A DNA stretch of 64,000 nucleotides from Sipunculus nudus (lineage: Eukaryota; Annelida; Sipuncula; Golfingiida; Sipunculidae). Under the pieces are notes generated by a model. It was not told the DNA's origin. It searched no databases and was given only the letters and a program-made list of their open reading frames with translations. Shown here piece after piece: positions 37,601 to 43,931 of the stretch. The stretch is taken from positions 28,794,956 through 28,858,955 of the forward strand of contig CM049318.1 of assembly GCA_026874595.1 (NCBI GenBank), written 5' to 3'. The translations under genes and the position numbers were made by a program. How positions within the stretch are numbered: position 1 is the stretch's first letter; the number at the start of each line of letters is the position of its first letter.

Positions 37601-40600
37601 TGGTTTGACTAATTCACCTAAAATTTGGCATGCATATACATCCTAGATAGCTTTCTCAATTTTATGACAGGTGGCGCCACCTACATTCACGTAAACGCTC
37701 CACACATAAACCCATATATCTCGGGAACCGTTTGACCGATCCGGAAAAAAATTTTACACAAATGTAGCCCTGGGATAGCTTTATAACATACACAACAAAA
37801 GGTTGCGCCACCTGCAACCATGTTTGCACGGTGTCCATTTGTTCATCTGCCTGGGGTTAAAATCACTCATATCTCTGCAGTGGTTTGACTAATTCACCTA
37901 AAAATCGGCATGCATATACATCCTAGATAGCTTTCTTGATTTTATGACAGGTGGCGCCACCTACATTCACGTTAACGCTCCACACATAAACCCATATATC
38001 TCGGGAACCGTTTGACCGATCCGGAAAATATTTTTACACAAATGTAGCCCTGGGATAGCTTTATAACATACACAACAAAAGATGGCGCCACCTGCAACCA
38101 TGTTTGCACAGTGTCCATTTGTTCATCTGCCTGGGGTTAAAATCACTCATATCTCTGCAATGGTTTGACTAATTCACCTAAAATTCGGCATGCGTATACA
38201 TCCTAGATAGCTTCCTTGATTTTATGACAGGTGGCGCCACCTACATTCATGTTAACGCTGCAGACATCCAAGCTCATATCTCGGGAACCGTTTGACCGAT
38301 CCGGAAAAAAAATTTACACAAATGTAGCCCTGGGATAGCTTTATAACATACACAACAAAAGGTGGCGCCACCTGCAACCATGTTTGCACAGCGTCCATCT
38401 GTTTGTCTGCTGTGGGATAAAATCACTCATATCTCTGCAGTGGTTTGACTTTTCCACTTGAAATTTTGCATGTGTATATATCTTGGATAGTTTCTCGTTC
38501 AAATAACAGGTGGCGCCACCTACAATCATGTTTATGTGGCAGAGATCCAATACTAATATTTTACATATGTAACTCTATATCCCCTTGCCACTCAATCCAT
38601 GCCTCACTTCACCCGTCCTTCTCTGATTTTGGCGGATACACGTAGTCGCTTGTCGACTACCCGTATTCTAGTTGTATGTGTACATAGCAAATAGCTTATC
38701 TTATCTTATCTCTCCAAGGAAAGTATTATGTTTTTCCCACAGTTTGTTGGTTGGCTTGTGTGAAAATTTTATGAGGTTAAGGGTAACATCCAACCAAAGA
38801 ATGATCCATTAAATATTGCAGGTAATAAATTGTAATTCAAAGATTATGTACCATTAAGACACAGGGTGATTAATGGGTAGAGGCGTTCATAGGTATGAGG
38901 GCCAAAGTTTGTTCAGCAGCTGGCCAGATGAACCTATGTTACTGATACTTAACACAGGTACTTCACATGAATGTTTGACTAGAGGATCCTGGCAGACTAT
39001 CCAGTAGTGGTGTGTCAGTTAATCCATTATATAGATGACTATAATCTGTTTCATCCCCTCATGTCCACCTGGTTTTTTGCTATAAAAATTTTTTATTAGT
39101 TACATTTCAAATGAAACAATTATTGTGGAGAGCAGAGGATTAAAGGACCTAATTTTCAACAAAGTAATTAAATACCAACCTTACACCTTATTTAAGAAAC
39201 AGAATTATTTGAAAATATGAGAAATCAGTCTACATTTACAACATATCAGACCCACCTTGGAGGTCAAGGTCATTGGTCACATGCAAAAACAGCCTCAACT
39301 GACATCTGCTGATTGGATATCTCATGTAAACATTCTAAAAAATATAACCAGCTAAAACAAAGATGGCTACTTATGGAGGTACACATCATAACTGCAAGAT
39401 CATGGTGTAGAGACTAAAAATGTTGTGAAACATAAACGGGGGATTTATTGTAAAATTCTTAATTGCCATATTAGGCTGTCACCTCCATATGTTGTTTTCT
39501 TGGTAATTATTGAAAAATATAAACTTTTAAGAAAATCATCTACAAAAAACAGGCAGACAGAATGTGGTGAAACAGACTATAGTATTCTTTCATGATGGAT
39601 TAAAGTAGTAGCAGTTTTACATTTATTGGCACAGCACTGGTGAACAGTGAAACCTCAAAATTAAGACTGCCAACAGATGAAATGGCCACATTTTCAAGAT
39701 GGTCATCTAAAGGATATCTGATATAATGGGCAAAAAAAGAATTAGGACTGAAAAAGTGGTCTTTATTTTAAGTTGTTGGCTAAAATGAGGTTGTCATTAG
39801 GTGAGCAATTTACTGTACATGTAAATGTATGAATGCTGACATTCATAGATGTTTATGTTCTTGCTTTTCCAGGCACCCAGTGGGAGAGCGTGTGCTCTAG
39901 ACACAAACAAAAACTACGCTTATGAAAAAGTAAGCAGAATTATCTCTAACACACGGACTCTGCTGCAGCAGCGCCAGGACCGGCCACCAGGGTTACCAGT
40001 GTGGATTGCAATAATCGACTCGGGAGCAAACTTTAGACATCCCTATTTAAAGAAATGGGAAGGCAGGGCAGTGAAAATTAATGTGCTTGATCCAAAAGAG
40101 CCAGAAAATGTTGAAGATCGTTTCGGCCATGGAACGTTCGTTCTGGGTGTTTTTACTATGATGTACGAAGAGCTTTCTGAAGCTGTTAAATTTGTCATAA
40201 TAAAAGCGATAGATGATGAGGGGAATTTGAAAGAGGAATCGCTGTCTAAAGCATCAGATGTTCTCTCAGATAAGAAATATGACCATGTCTCAATAGTGTG
40301 CCTTGCTGGAGGGTTCCCTGATCACCCTTCAGGCTCATTACAAAGGAGAATAAATCATATGAAGTCAAAGAAAGTATTGATCTGTGCTGCCTCAAATAAT
40401 GGAGCTTGGAACAATAATAATATTGCATACCCAGCACGAGAAGCTATAGCTATTGGTAGCGTCAACCAATATGGAAATCGTTGTGAATTCAGCCCGATCG
40501 GACCGTCTTTGTTCATGATGGCTCCGGGTGAAAATGTTCTGTCATGGAATGCCAAATTCACTGCCAATAAAAAGGACACATATGCCATTGAAGACAGTGG

Positions 40601-41879
40601 GACATCTTTCTCAACTGCGTGGTTCAGTGCCCTAACAGGGCTGATTTTTATACAACTTCCTATAAGGATATCTGAAACCAGTAAGTAATTATAATTGATT
40701 AGGATTGTTTCATGTCTCTCTGAATATCAACTTTTGTTTTCATAAATTTATCTGCTTCTGATGTAACTTGCTTGCTCAGTAAAGGAAAATTGAAAACAAA
40801 ATTAATTTTAAACAATGCCAGTTAAAGAAAATGGATAGTGAGTAACAGCTACCAAATAGAGACAGTCCAGATTGACATAGAAACTGGACTAATGTTAATC
40901 AACATAAAAACCTCCCACCTCACTAACGCAACCACCCCACTACCAGCCCACTAACATGACCACTCCACTAACACAACCACCCCACTAACACCACCTCACT
41001 AACACAACCACCCCACTACCAGCCCACCTACAAGACCACTCCATTAACACGGCCATCTGACTTACATGACCACTCCACCAACACAACCAACTCAATAACA
41101 CCACCTCACTAACATGACCACCCCACTACCAGCCCACTAACATGACCACTCCACTACCACGACCACCCCACTAACAAGACCCCCCCCCCCCTCCCCAAAC
41201 ACGACCACCCCACTAACAAGATCACCCCACTTACAAGACCGCTCCACTTACATCACCATCTCACTAAAACCACCTCACTAACACACAACCACCCTACTGA
41301 CACCACCTACCTACTTACATGACCACCCCACTAACATGACTACCCCATTAACAAGACCCCCCCCCCCCCTCCCCAAACACGACCACCCCACTAACAAGAT
41401 CACCCCACTAACACAACCACCCTACCAACAAGATCACCCCACTAACACAACCACCCCACTAACAAGATCACCCCACTAACACAACCATCCCAATAACAAG
41501 ACCACCCCACTATTAGGACAAACCCACTAAGACGACCATCTTGGCTGTTCTTGCAGGTGGTCATGTTGGTGAGGTTTCACTGTATATATACTAGTACATC
41601 TTAAGCATTTCCTTTTCCGTTACAGATTTTGACACTGTGGTCAATGGCTTCCGGGTGAATGGACAAGACGAGAAGATATCACTTACAGACCTAGTGAAGA
41701 CAAAACTGATGAATACTCAGGGAATGAAGACGTTCTTTGAGCAGTACGCGATGTGTCGTCCTGCCACTCCAGAAAAAGGTTATGGTTATCCGGATCTGGG
41801 ATTTTTTCAGACGCAGGAAAGTTTTGTAAGTGGTGTGCAACGAGCAATCGGTATTACAGAACAAGCTGTCATCACGTAG
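6172..41879 (+). CDS. TNFR-like receptor with cytosolic subtilisin-like protease domain (spliced)
   Basis: Gene model from eight exons: 6172-6246, 28949-29237, 30731-30871, 33960-34028, 35884-36065, 36925-36990, 39873-40680 and 41626-41879. All introns are GT-AG, and the junction phases agree in order (0,1,1,1,0,0,1). The product is 627 residues. Layout: signal peptide 1 to about 20; TNFR-type cysteine-rich modules 31-144; Ser/Thr/Pro stalk 145-197; transmembrane helix about 202-224 followed by KRNKK; linker 231-315; peptidase S8 domain 316-627. The S8 domain has Asp323 (IDSG), His360 (GHGT), oxyanion Asn449 (AASNNG) and Ser519 (GTSFS). No death domain is present. Known of the families: TNFRs bind trimeric TNF-type ligands, and S8 enzymes are serine endopeptidases. 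Inference: a type I receptor that signals by intracellular proteolysis. The least certain join is exon 1 to exon 2, across 22.7 kb. Confidence 0.8.
6275..6370 (+). mobile_element. Decayed Helitron-like 5' end
   Basis: The text 'agcacagctgactttcattc' followed by 'atgctgagccatagcgat' is a degraded version of the 5' hairpin seen at 20525, 47445 and 50432. It is followed by Helitron-family text with CTGTCCGGCC. It starts under 30 bases from the exon 1 donor. Its 3' end may be the one at 8196. Confidence 0.5.
6633..7288. mobile_element. MITE with 162-bp terminal inverted repeats
   Basis: The left arm 6633-6794 and right arm 7127-7288 are near-perfect reverse complements; the outermost bases are CACAGGCG and CGCCTGTG. 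The element is flanked by the 7-bp direct repeat GTTAGAG (6626-6632 and 7289-7295), the expected target duplication. The centre (6795-7126) encodes nothing recognisable, so it is non-autonomous. The superfamily is unresolved: one more base on each side would give an imperfect 8-bp hAT-like duplication. Confidence 0.88.
7640..8060 (+). repeat. Dispersed intronic repeat, copy 1
   Basis: Shares ordered landmarks with 30990-31260 and 34830-35240: 'gtttgcttacttctgtacat' and 'aagtgg', 'gacctcttgt', 'gtttaccca(c)acgcagaa', and then 'gggatggttttgct' for copies 1 and 3. All three lie in introns of the same gene in the same orientation. Element class unknown. Confidence 0.55.
8156..8196 (+). mobile_element. 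Helitron-like 3' terminus
   Basis: Ends with the palindrome TGACCCATGGGTCA followed by CTTG and T, as in the 3' ends at 49894 and 52872. It probably closes a decayed copy that began near 6275 and was later split by the 656-bp MITE. Confidence 0.55.
8656..8694. repeat. (TA)n microsatellite
   Basis: Pure TA run in intron 1. Confidence 0.95.
10023..10105. repeat. (TA)n microsatellite
   Basis: About 41 TA units in intron 1. Confidence 0.97.
12640..13700 (+). repeat. Tandem repeat, about 446-bp period
   Basis: Units begin near 12640 and 13086, with a partial third unit after 13530. 'caccaaattttatgc' (12728) recurs as 'cccaaaattttatgc' about 446 bases later, and 'agattgttcaatatt' and 'tctctcaagtttgtt' recur with the same spacing. 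The style (short calls with 'gccacctgcattgacc') resembles the internal units of Helitron-like elements here, but no termini are recognisable. Confidence 0.6.
14024..14235 (+). repeat. Short tandem repeat, about 65-bp period, three units
   Basis: 'gactgccaactatttcagat' recurs at about 14065, 14130 and 14200 with substitutions, together with 'tctgttaatagcttg'-type text. A 95-codon frame across it looks non-coding. Confidence 0.7.
14240..17060. other. Intronic sequence, no feature recognised
   Basis: AT-rich, with a few homopolymer runs. No exon, RNA gene or element boundary was found by eye. Confidence 0.5.
17062..19066. mobile_element. Foldback/MITE-like element with about 260-bp inverted arms
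   Basis: The arms at about 17062-17325 and 18788-19066 are reverse complements at high identity, bounded outside by 'atatatgtcaaggcccag'. The arms are GC-rich islands built from short palindromic units (GCGATCGC, AGATCTTAGATCT, CTGGCCAG). The 1.45-kb interior is very AT-rich and encodes no transposase. The same peptide-like frame appears on opposite strands in each arm, which is a consequence of the inversion, not a gene. The target duplication is unclear because both flanks are TA-rich. Confidence 0.85.
19387..19423. repeat. (TA)n microsatellite
   Basis: Pure TA run in intron 1. Confidence 0.95.
20996..21022 (+). promoter_or_regulatory. Cluster of four AGGTCA-type nuclear-receptor half-sites
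   Basis: Four direct half-sites occur in a row: AGGTCA at 20996, 21004 and 21011, then GGGTCA at 21017, giving spacings of 2, 1 and 0. A perfect DR1 (AGGTCA-A-AGGTCA) follows at 21139-21151 and recurs in the sister copies at 48073-48085 and 51047-51059. AGGTCA direct repeats are the known binding pattern of RXR/HNF4/PPAR/COUP-type receptors. Occupancy here is untested. Confidence 0.45.
22541..23358 (+). repeat. Tandemly duplicated Helitron-like 3' end, 410-bp period
   Basis: Unit 1 (22541-22950) ends in TGACCCATGGGTCA-CTTGT; unit 2 (22951-23358) starts with the same 'tctgaataaatattacc' and ends in GGGTCA-CTAG. Copies B and C have a single unit, so the doubling is specific to copy A. Confidence 0.9.
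24329..27302. other. Intronic sequence
   Basis: No exon recognised. There is a G run with adjoining complementary C run near 25805-25840 and a poly(A) tract at about 25918-25931. The 77-codon frame at 26761-26994 is hydrophobic and has no recognisable family. Confidence 0.5.
27303..28716. mobile_element. pogo/Tigger-like non-autonomous DNA transposon
   Basis: Terminal inverted repeats of about 27 bp: the left begins CCTTAAAATCTCCACTTAAA at 27303, and the right is the reverse complement of CCGTAAAATCTCCACTTAAA, ending at 28716. TA dinucleotides flank both ends (27301-27302 and 28717-28718), as in Tc1/mariner/pogo insertions. No transposase frame is visible. It ends 232 bases before exon 2. 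Confidence 0.75.
28949..29237 (+). CDS. Exon 2: TNFR cysteine-rich repeats
   Basis: Residues 26-121. The order C-K-CGPGHYL (Cys31, Cys33), Cys43, CKPC (51, 54), DTF, then CSECTAC (69, 72, 75), GQNVTRPC (85) and DTQCSGC (94, 97) is the classical TNF-receptor repeat signature. CNCVCKK-like cysteines (108, 110) start a third module. Asn80-Val-Thr is a potential N-glycosylation site. Acceptor TTTCAG at 28943-28948; donor GTCAGT at 29238; ends in phase 1. The alternative ATG at 28991 inside the exon would lose the first cysteines and the signal peptide, so it is unlikely. Confidence 0.93.
29238..30730 (+). other. Intron 2
   Basis: Donor GTCAGT, acceptor TTTCAG. At about 30295 a hairpin-like CTCCC...GGGAG followed by 'gacctgttgttttcag' resembles a further Helitron-like 5' end; its 3' end was not found. 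Confidence 0.75.
30731..30871 (+). CDS. Exon 3: last cysteine-rich module and start of stalk
   Basis: Residues 122-168. It contributes Cys126, Cys129 and Cys144 (FRCEPCPEGFET...ETC), completing the module begun in exon 2. It then turns into a Pro/Ser/Thr stalk (PGPTPVVSTT, KSTHSP). Asn145-Ile-Ser is a potential N-glycosylation site. Phase 1 in and out; donor GTACAG at 30872. Confidence 0.85.
30990..31260 (+). repeat. Dispersed intronic repeat, copy 2
   Basis: Shares 'gtttgcttagtcctgtacac', 'aagtgg', 'aatcaagattt', 'gacctcttgtt' and 'aacacagaacc' in order with 7640-8060, and part of this order with 34830-35240. Confidence 0.55.
31274..33048. mobile_element. pogo/Tigger-like non-autonomous DNA transposon
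   Basis: The left terminus CCGTAAAAAACCGCATATAC (31274) matches the reverse complement of the right terminus (CCGTAAAAACTCGCATATAA, ending at 33048). TA flanks both ends (31272-31273, 33049-33050). Both termini continue into GTCGA. No transposase frame is visible. Termini share the CCGTAAAA start with the element at 27303 but differ further in. Confidence 0.78.
33960..34028 (+). CDS. Exon 4: extracellular stalk
   Basis: Residues 169-191, a hydrophilic segment (DEVSARGEEKNVTGVTPRYS...) with one potential N-glycosylation site at Asn179-Val-Thr. It extends the juxtamembrane stalk. Acceptor TTTTTGTAG; donor GTATGT at 34029; phase 1 in and out. It is short, so it rests on splice signals and frame continuity. 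Confidence 0.7.
34598..34685. repeat. (TA)n microsatellite
   Basis: About 44 TA units in intron 4. Confidence 0.97.
34830..35240 (+). repeat. Dispersed intronic repeat, copy 3
   Basis: Shares 'attaatcctgtacacaagtt', 'acataaacatagc', 'ggtaaacagaca', 'catgcagaatca', 'gggatggttttgct' and 'tccctttaatatt' with copies at 7640-8060 and 30990-31260. Confidence 0.55.
35884..36065 (+). CDS. Exon 5: transmembrane helix and juxtamembrane cytosolic tail
   Basis: Residues 192-252. A 23-residue hydrophobic stretch (about Met202 to Ile224) is followed by TKRNKK, a typical positive-inside stop-transfer, so the C-terminal side is cytosolic. An acidic, Pro/Thr-rich linker follows (DEPTDTKEEAPKDPLLPPF). Acceptor TACTTCAG at 35883; donor GTGAGT at 36066; phase 1 in, 0 out. 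The frame stays open into the intron to 36284, so an alternative unspliced form would encode a receptor lacking the protease domain. Confidence 0.88.
36066..36924 (+). other. Intron 5
   Basis: Contains a local tandem duplication of about 105 bp (36234-36440) with 'gattgtcaattaaatcatta' in both units. Confidence 0.8.
36234..36440. repeat. Tandem duplication, about 105-bp period
   Basis: Two near-identical units share 'aaaagttatagacat', 'acttaaacaaatctagtagc' and 'gatcattagccccatattca'. They are recent, judging by few differences. Confidence 0.9.
36925..36990 (+). CDS. Exon 6: short cytosolic linker exon
   Basis: Residues 253-274 (SADAPVEIRVDRQVSQLVVT plus two). Exactly 66 bases, phase 0 in and out, acceptor ATTTACAG and donor GTTAGT. 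The text alternates hydrophobic and polar residues like a beta strand. No known motif (no TRAF-type PxQxT) is seen. Because it is symmetrical, skipping it would keep the frame. Confidence 0.7.
37210..38671 (+). mobile_element. Non-autonomous Helitron/Helentron-like element with central tandem repeats
   Basis: Starts with TCCGCC after A (37209/37210), inside a hairpin GTATCCGC(C)AAAAC-GAA-GTTTTGCGGATAC. The inverse TTTTGGCGGATAC lies at 38627-38639 as a subterminal inverted repeat. The 3' hairpin GTAGTCG-CTTGT-CGACTAC (38642-38660) is followed by CCGTATT, then CTAG (38668-38671) and T. This combination (A/TC start, 3' hairpin, CTRR/T end, no target duplication, central tandem units) is what is known for Helitron-type elements. 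No Rep/helicase is encoded. Confidence 0.82.
37421..38540 (+). repeat. Four 280-bp tandem units
   Basis: Units start at 37421, 37701, 37981 and 38261, exactly 280 bases apart, with 'tatctcgggaaccgtttgac' near the start of each. Each unit carries two copies of the palindrome GGTGGCGCCACC or a one-base variant, about 150 bases apart. The fourth unit is the most diverged. Confidence 0.95.
39873..40680 (+). CDS. Exon 7: subtilisin-like (peptidase S8) catalytic core
   Basis: Residues 275-543. All four hallmark positions of an S8 enzyme are present in order: Asp323 in WIAIIDSGANFRHP, His360 in DRFGHGTFVLG, Asn449 in ICAASNNG (oxyanion hole) and Ser519 in DSGTSFSTAW. The usual Pro after the Ser helix start (GTSxAxP) is Ala523. 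Spacing fits a compact subtilase fold. Acceptor TTTTCCAG at 39872; donor GTAAGT at 40681; phase 0 in, 1 out. The whole catalytic set lies in one exon. An ATG at 39849 lies in frame, but in the intron's pyrimidine tract; a separate cytosolic protease starting there is the main alternative. Confidence 0.92.
40681..41625 (+). other. Intron 7 with minisatellite
   Basis: Donor GTAAGT at 40681, acceptor CCGTTACAG at 41625. Most of the intron (about 40905-41525) is the minisatellite described separately. Confidence 0.85.
40905..41584. repeat. Minisatellite of CCACTAACAxGACCACC-type units, apparently grown from a MITE end
   Basis: Dozens of 12-18-bp variants of 'accaccccactaacaagacc' and 'cctcactaacacaacc' run from about 40905 to 41525, including two long C runs in near-identical sub-blocks (near 41180 and 41360). 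Immediately after, 41556-41584 reads 'ggtggtcatgttggtgaggt' then 'ttcactgta', the reverse complement of one unit preceded by a CAGTGAAACC terminus. Confidence 0.85.
41626..41879 (+). CDS. Exon 8: C-terminal end of subtilase domain and stop
   Basis: Residues 544-627, phase 1 in, stop TAG at 41877. The GYGYPDLGFF text matches the GYG-x-D segment that closes the subtilase core, so this exon belongs to the catalytic domain. No further domain follows; the tail ends ITEQAVIT. The following 150 bases are not in frame with anything recognisable. Confidence 0.9.
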
Positions 41880-43851
41880 TTAATTCTGGCAAAAACAAAT
41901 TTTGTATGCAACAACTATTGATTTACAAGTGGTTTATAGATTCACAGTCAGGCAACAGATCTTGCCTGGTGATCAAGCCTTCAAACCTTTGCTTGCACTG
42001 AGTATTATGGGATCCTATTACCAGAGTCATATGTTTTGGTTTCTCTGAATATTCTACTAGGAACTCCAGTTCAAACCTTTTTAAAATCTTGTGTAACTTG
42101 AAATATGATTTATTTTCCAGTCATTGTAGATCAGAGTGACTATGATTTTCTGGTAAGACATACATTGGCATCATAAAGCTGTTATCTAGACCTTATTTCT
42201 TTGAGATAAAGGCTCAGTGATGTCTCTTTAAAGCAGTCATTCTCTGTCCACTAGAGGCACAACTTTAAAATTTATTTTGTGAATACATGCAGGCAAATGT
42301 TCAAGAAAATTCTACATTTCTTCCACAGTGGTCATGTAACATTTGTTCTTTAGCTGCCATAAACAGCCGTTTGGAAGTTTTGCTACAGACTATGTATGCA
42401 GCCATCAGACTCTTGTCAGCAAGGCCTCCTACCAGTATTTAAAATGTAGATGGAAGCCTCTGTTATTATACCTCTTCTCCTGTTTGGCTGAAAGTGCATC
42501 CCAGCTATCTTGTAGATTAGTTTGTAATCACCACCGGAGCTTTAGACTTGTTATTAAGCATTTAGACCACTTTTTTTTTCAAGGCACTGTCTGGATTTTG
42601 CAGACGCTGGTTTGTGACACTTGAATAACATCAGTTTCTTTATACATATCATTTTTGTCAAAAAACAGACATAATACACACACACTAATGTTACATATTT
42701 AGTGTCACTAATTATAACAAGCATGATTATCAAGTATCTTGTATTTTGTACTGCAGACTTGATCATCATAGGATCACTTGTTATGGTATAACAGACATGG
42801 TTTTCAAGTGGCACCATTCAAGCAGGGTTTAGGGGATACTTACCTTACAATCTGGGGTTTTCAAGGGGTATATTATATTTGCATATGTCAGAATCTAGAT
42901 CATCATCTAGAGGAGTTTGCTTTGATCCAGATGAATTTTAAAGCTCCAACTGCCATCCCGTCTTGGCTGAGCAGATTTCGACCTTATCTAGAAGAGATTA
43001 AAATCAACCGTGACAGACCTCAGGGTCTTACCTAGACTTGGTTAAAATCTGTGTAGTCAAGATTACAGTTGCAATCTTGCCCACGGGCATATTTATAATT
43101 GATCTGGTTTGATAATTGTAACTGATCTCATTTGTGATAAATATACATCCTTCTTGCACACACGTTGACATAATTATTTTAACTACCTACTCATCTTTCA
43201 CTTTGTCATCTGAATATCACTATGCACTGTATAATGCAAATTTAAGTATGCAATGGTCAGGATGCATTCGTTCCAATACTCATGTCATTTACACACTGTC
43301 TGCATAGGCAGGTTTTGCTGCATAAGGCTGCCACAATGCTTGCATAGGACCAAGAATGCTCTGACCTGTGGGAGAGTGGTATTTTGGTGCTTCACTGAGC
43401 TCCTGTTAATCCATTTTCATTGCATCTTTATGACAAATTTTGCTTAATCAGTATGGCAGATATCTTGTTGCTTTTATCTGTTCTTAAAAGATCAAGCCAT
43501 TCTGGATGATAGGTGAATTAAGAAAATACCAAGAGGCTTTTTACCCTCCTATTATACAAATAAAAGACTGACTTGTGTTCCGACAGAAATTTTAAATTCT
43601 TGCCTCAACTTCAACTGTCATACAGAATATGCATTTTTTGAAGGCTTTTTCATTGGCTCATTGTCCCACTGCTCAAATTTAGTCACATCCTGCCAGTAAT
43701 GCTCAGCAACCCTGGCAGACAAGTACATCCAAGTCTGACTATGCAGGCAGTGGCTGAGTGAAATTACAGAATGAATGTATCTAGACCACTGTATAAAATA
43801 TTATGTGTAATTAGAGTTATCTTATAAGAACGCATACAGGTGTGGTGTAAA

Positions 43852-43852
<1 letters not shown>

Positions 43853-43927
<75 letters not shown>
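43853..43927. repeat. (TA)n microsatellite
   Basis: About 37 TA units. Confidence 0.97.

Positions 43928-43931
<4 letters not shown>

Larger units (their letters stand above)
36991..39872 (+). other. Intron 6
   Basis: Separates the receptor part from the protease exon. Most of its middle is a Helitron-like element (37210-38671). At about 39645-39835 there is a fragment starting 'cagtgaaacctcaaaattaa', like the MITE terminus at 41556-41584. Confidence 0.75.

Noticed and set aside
37421-38540. Regular direct repeats as a possible CRISPR array
   Set aside because: Units are 280 bp and contiguous with no spacers, in eukaryotic DNA, inside a Helitron-like element.
39849-39872. ATG at 39849 as the start of an independent protease gene
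   Set aside because: The 24 bases are the pyrimidine tract and CAG acceptor before exon 7. The exon joins in phase to the upstream receptor exons, and the frame begins inside the catalytic domain lead-in. Kept as the main alternative to be tested by cDNA.
42343-43035. Frames of 85-93 codons downstream of the receptor stop codon
   Set aside because: No domain or codon pattern recognised and no matching splice phases; treated as 3' flank.
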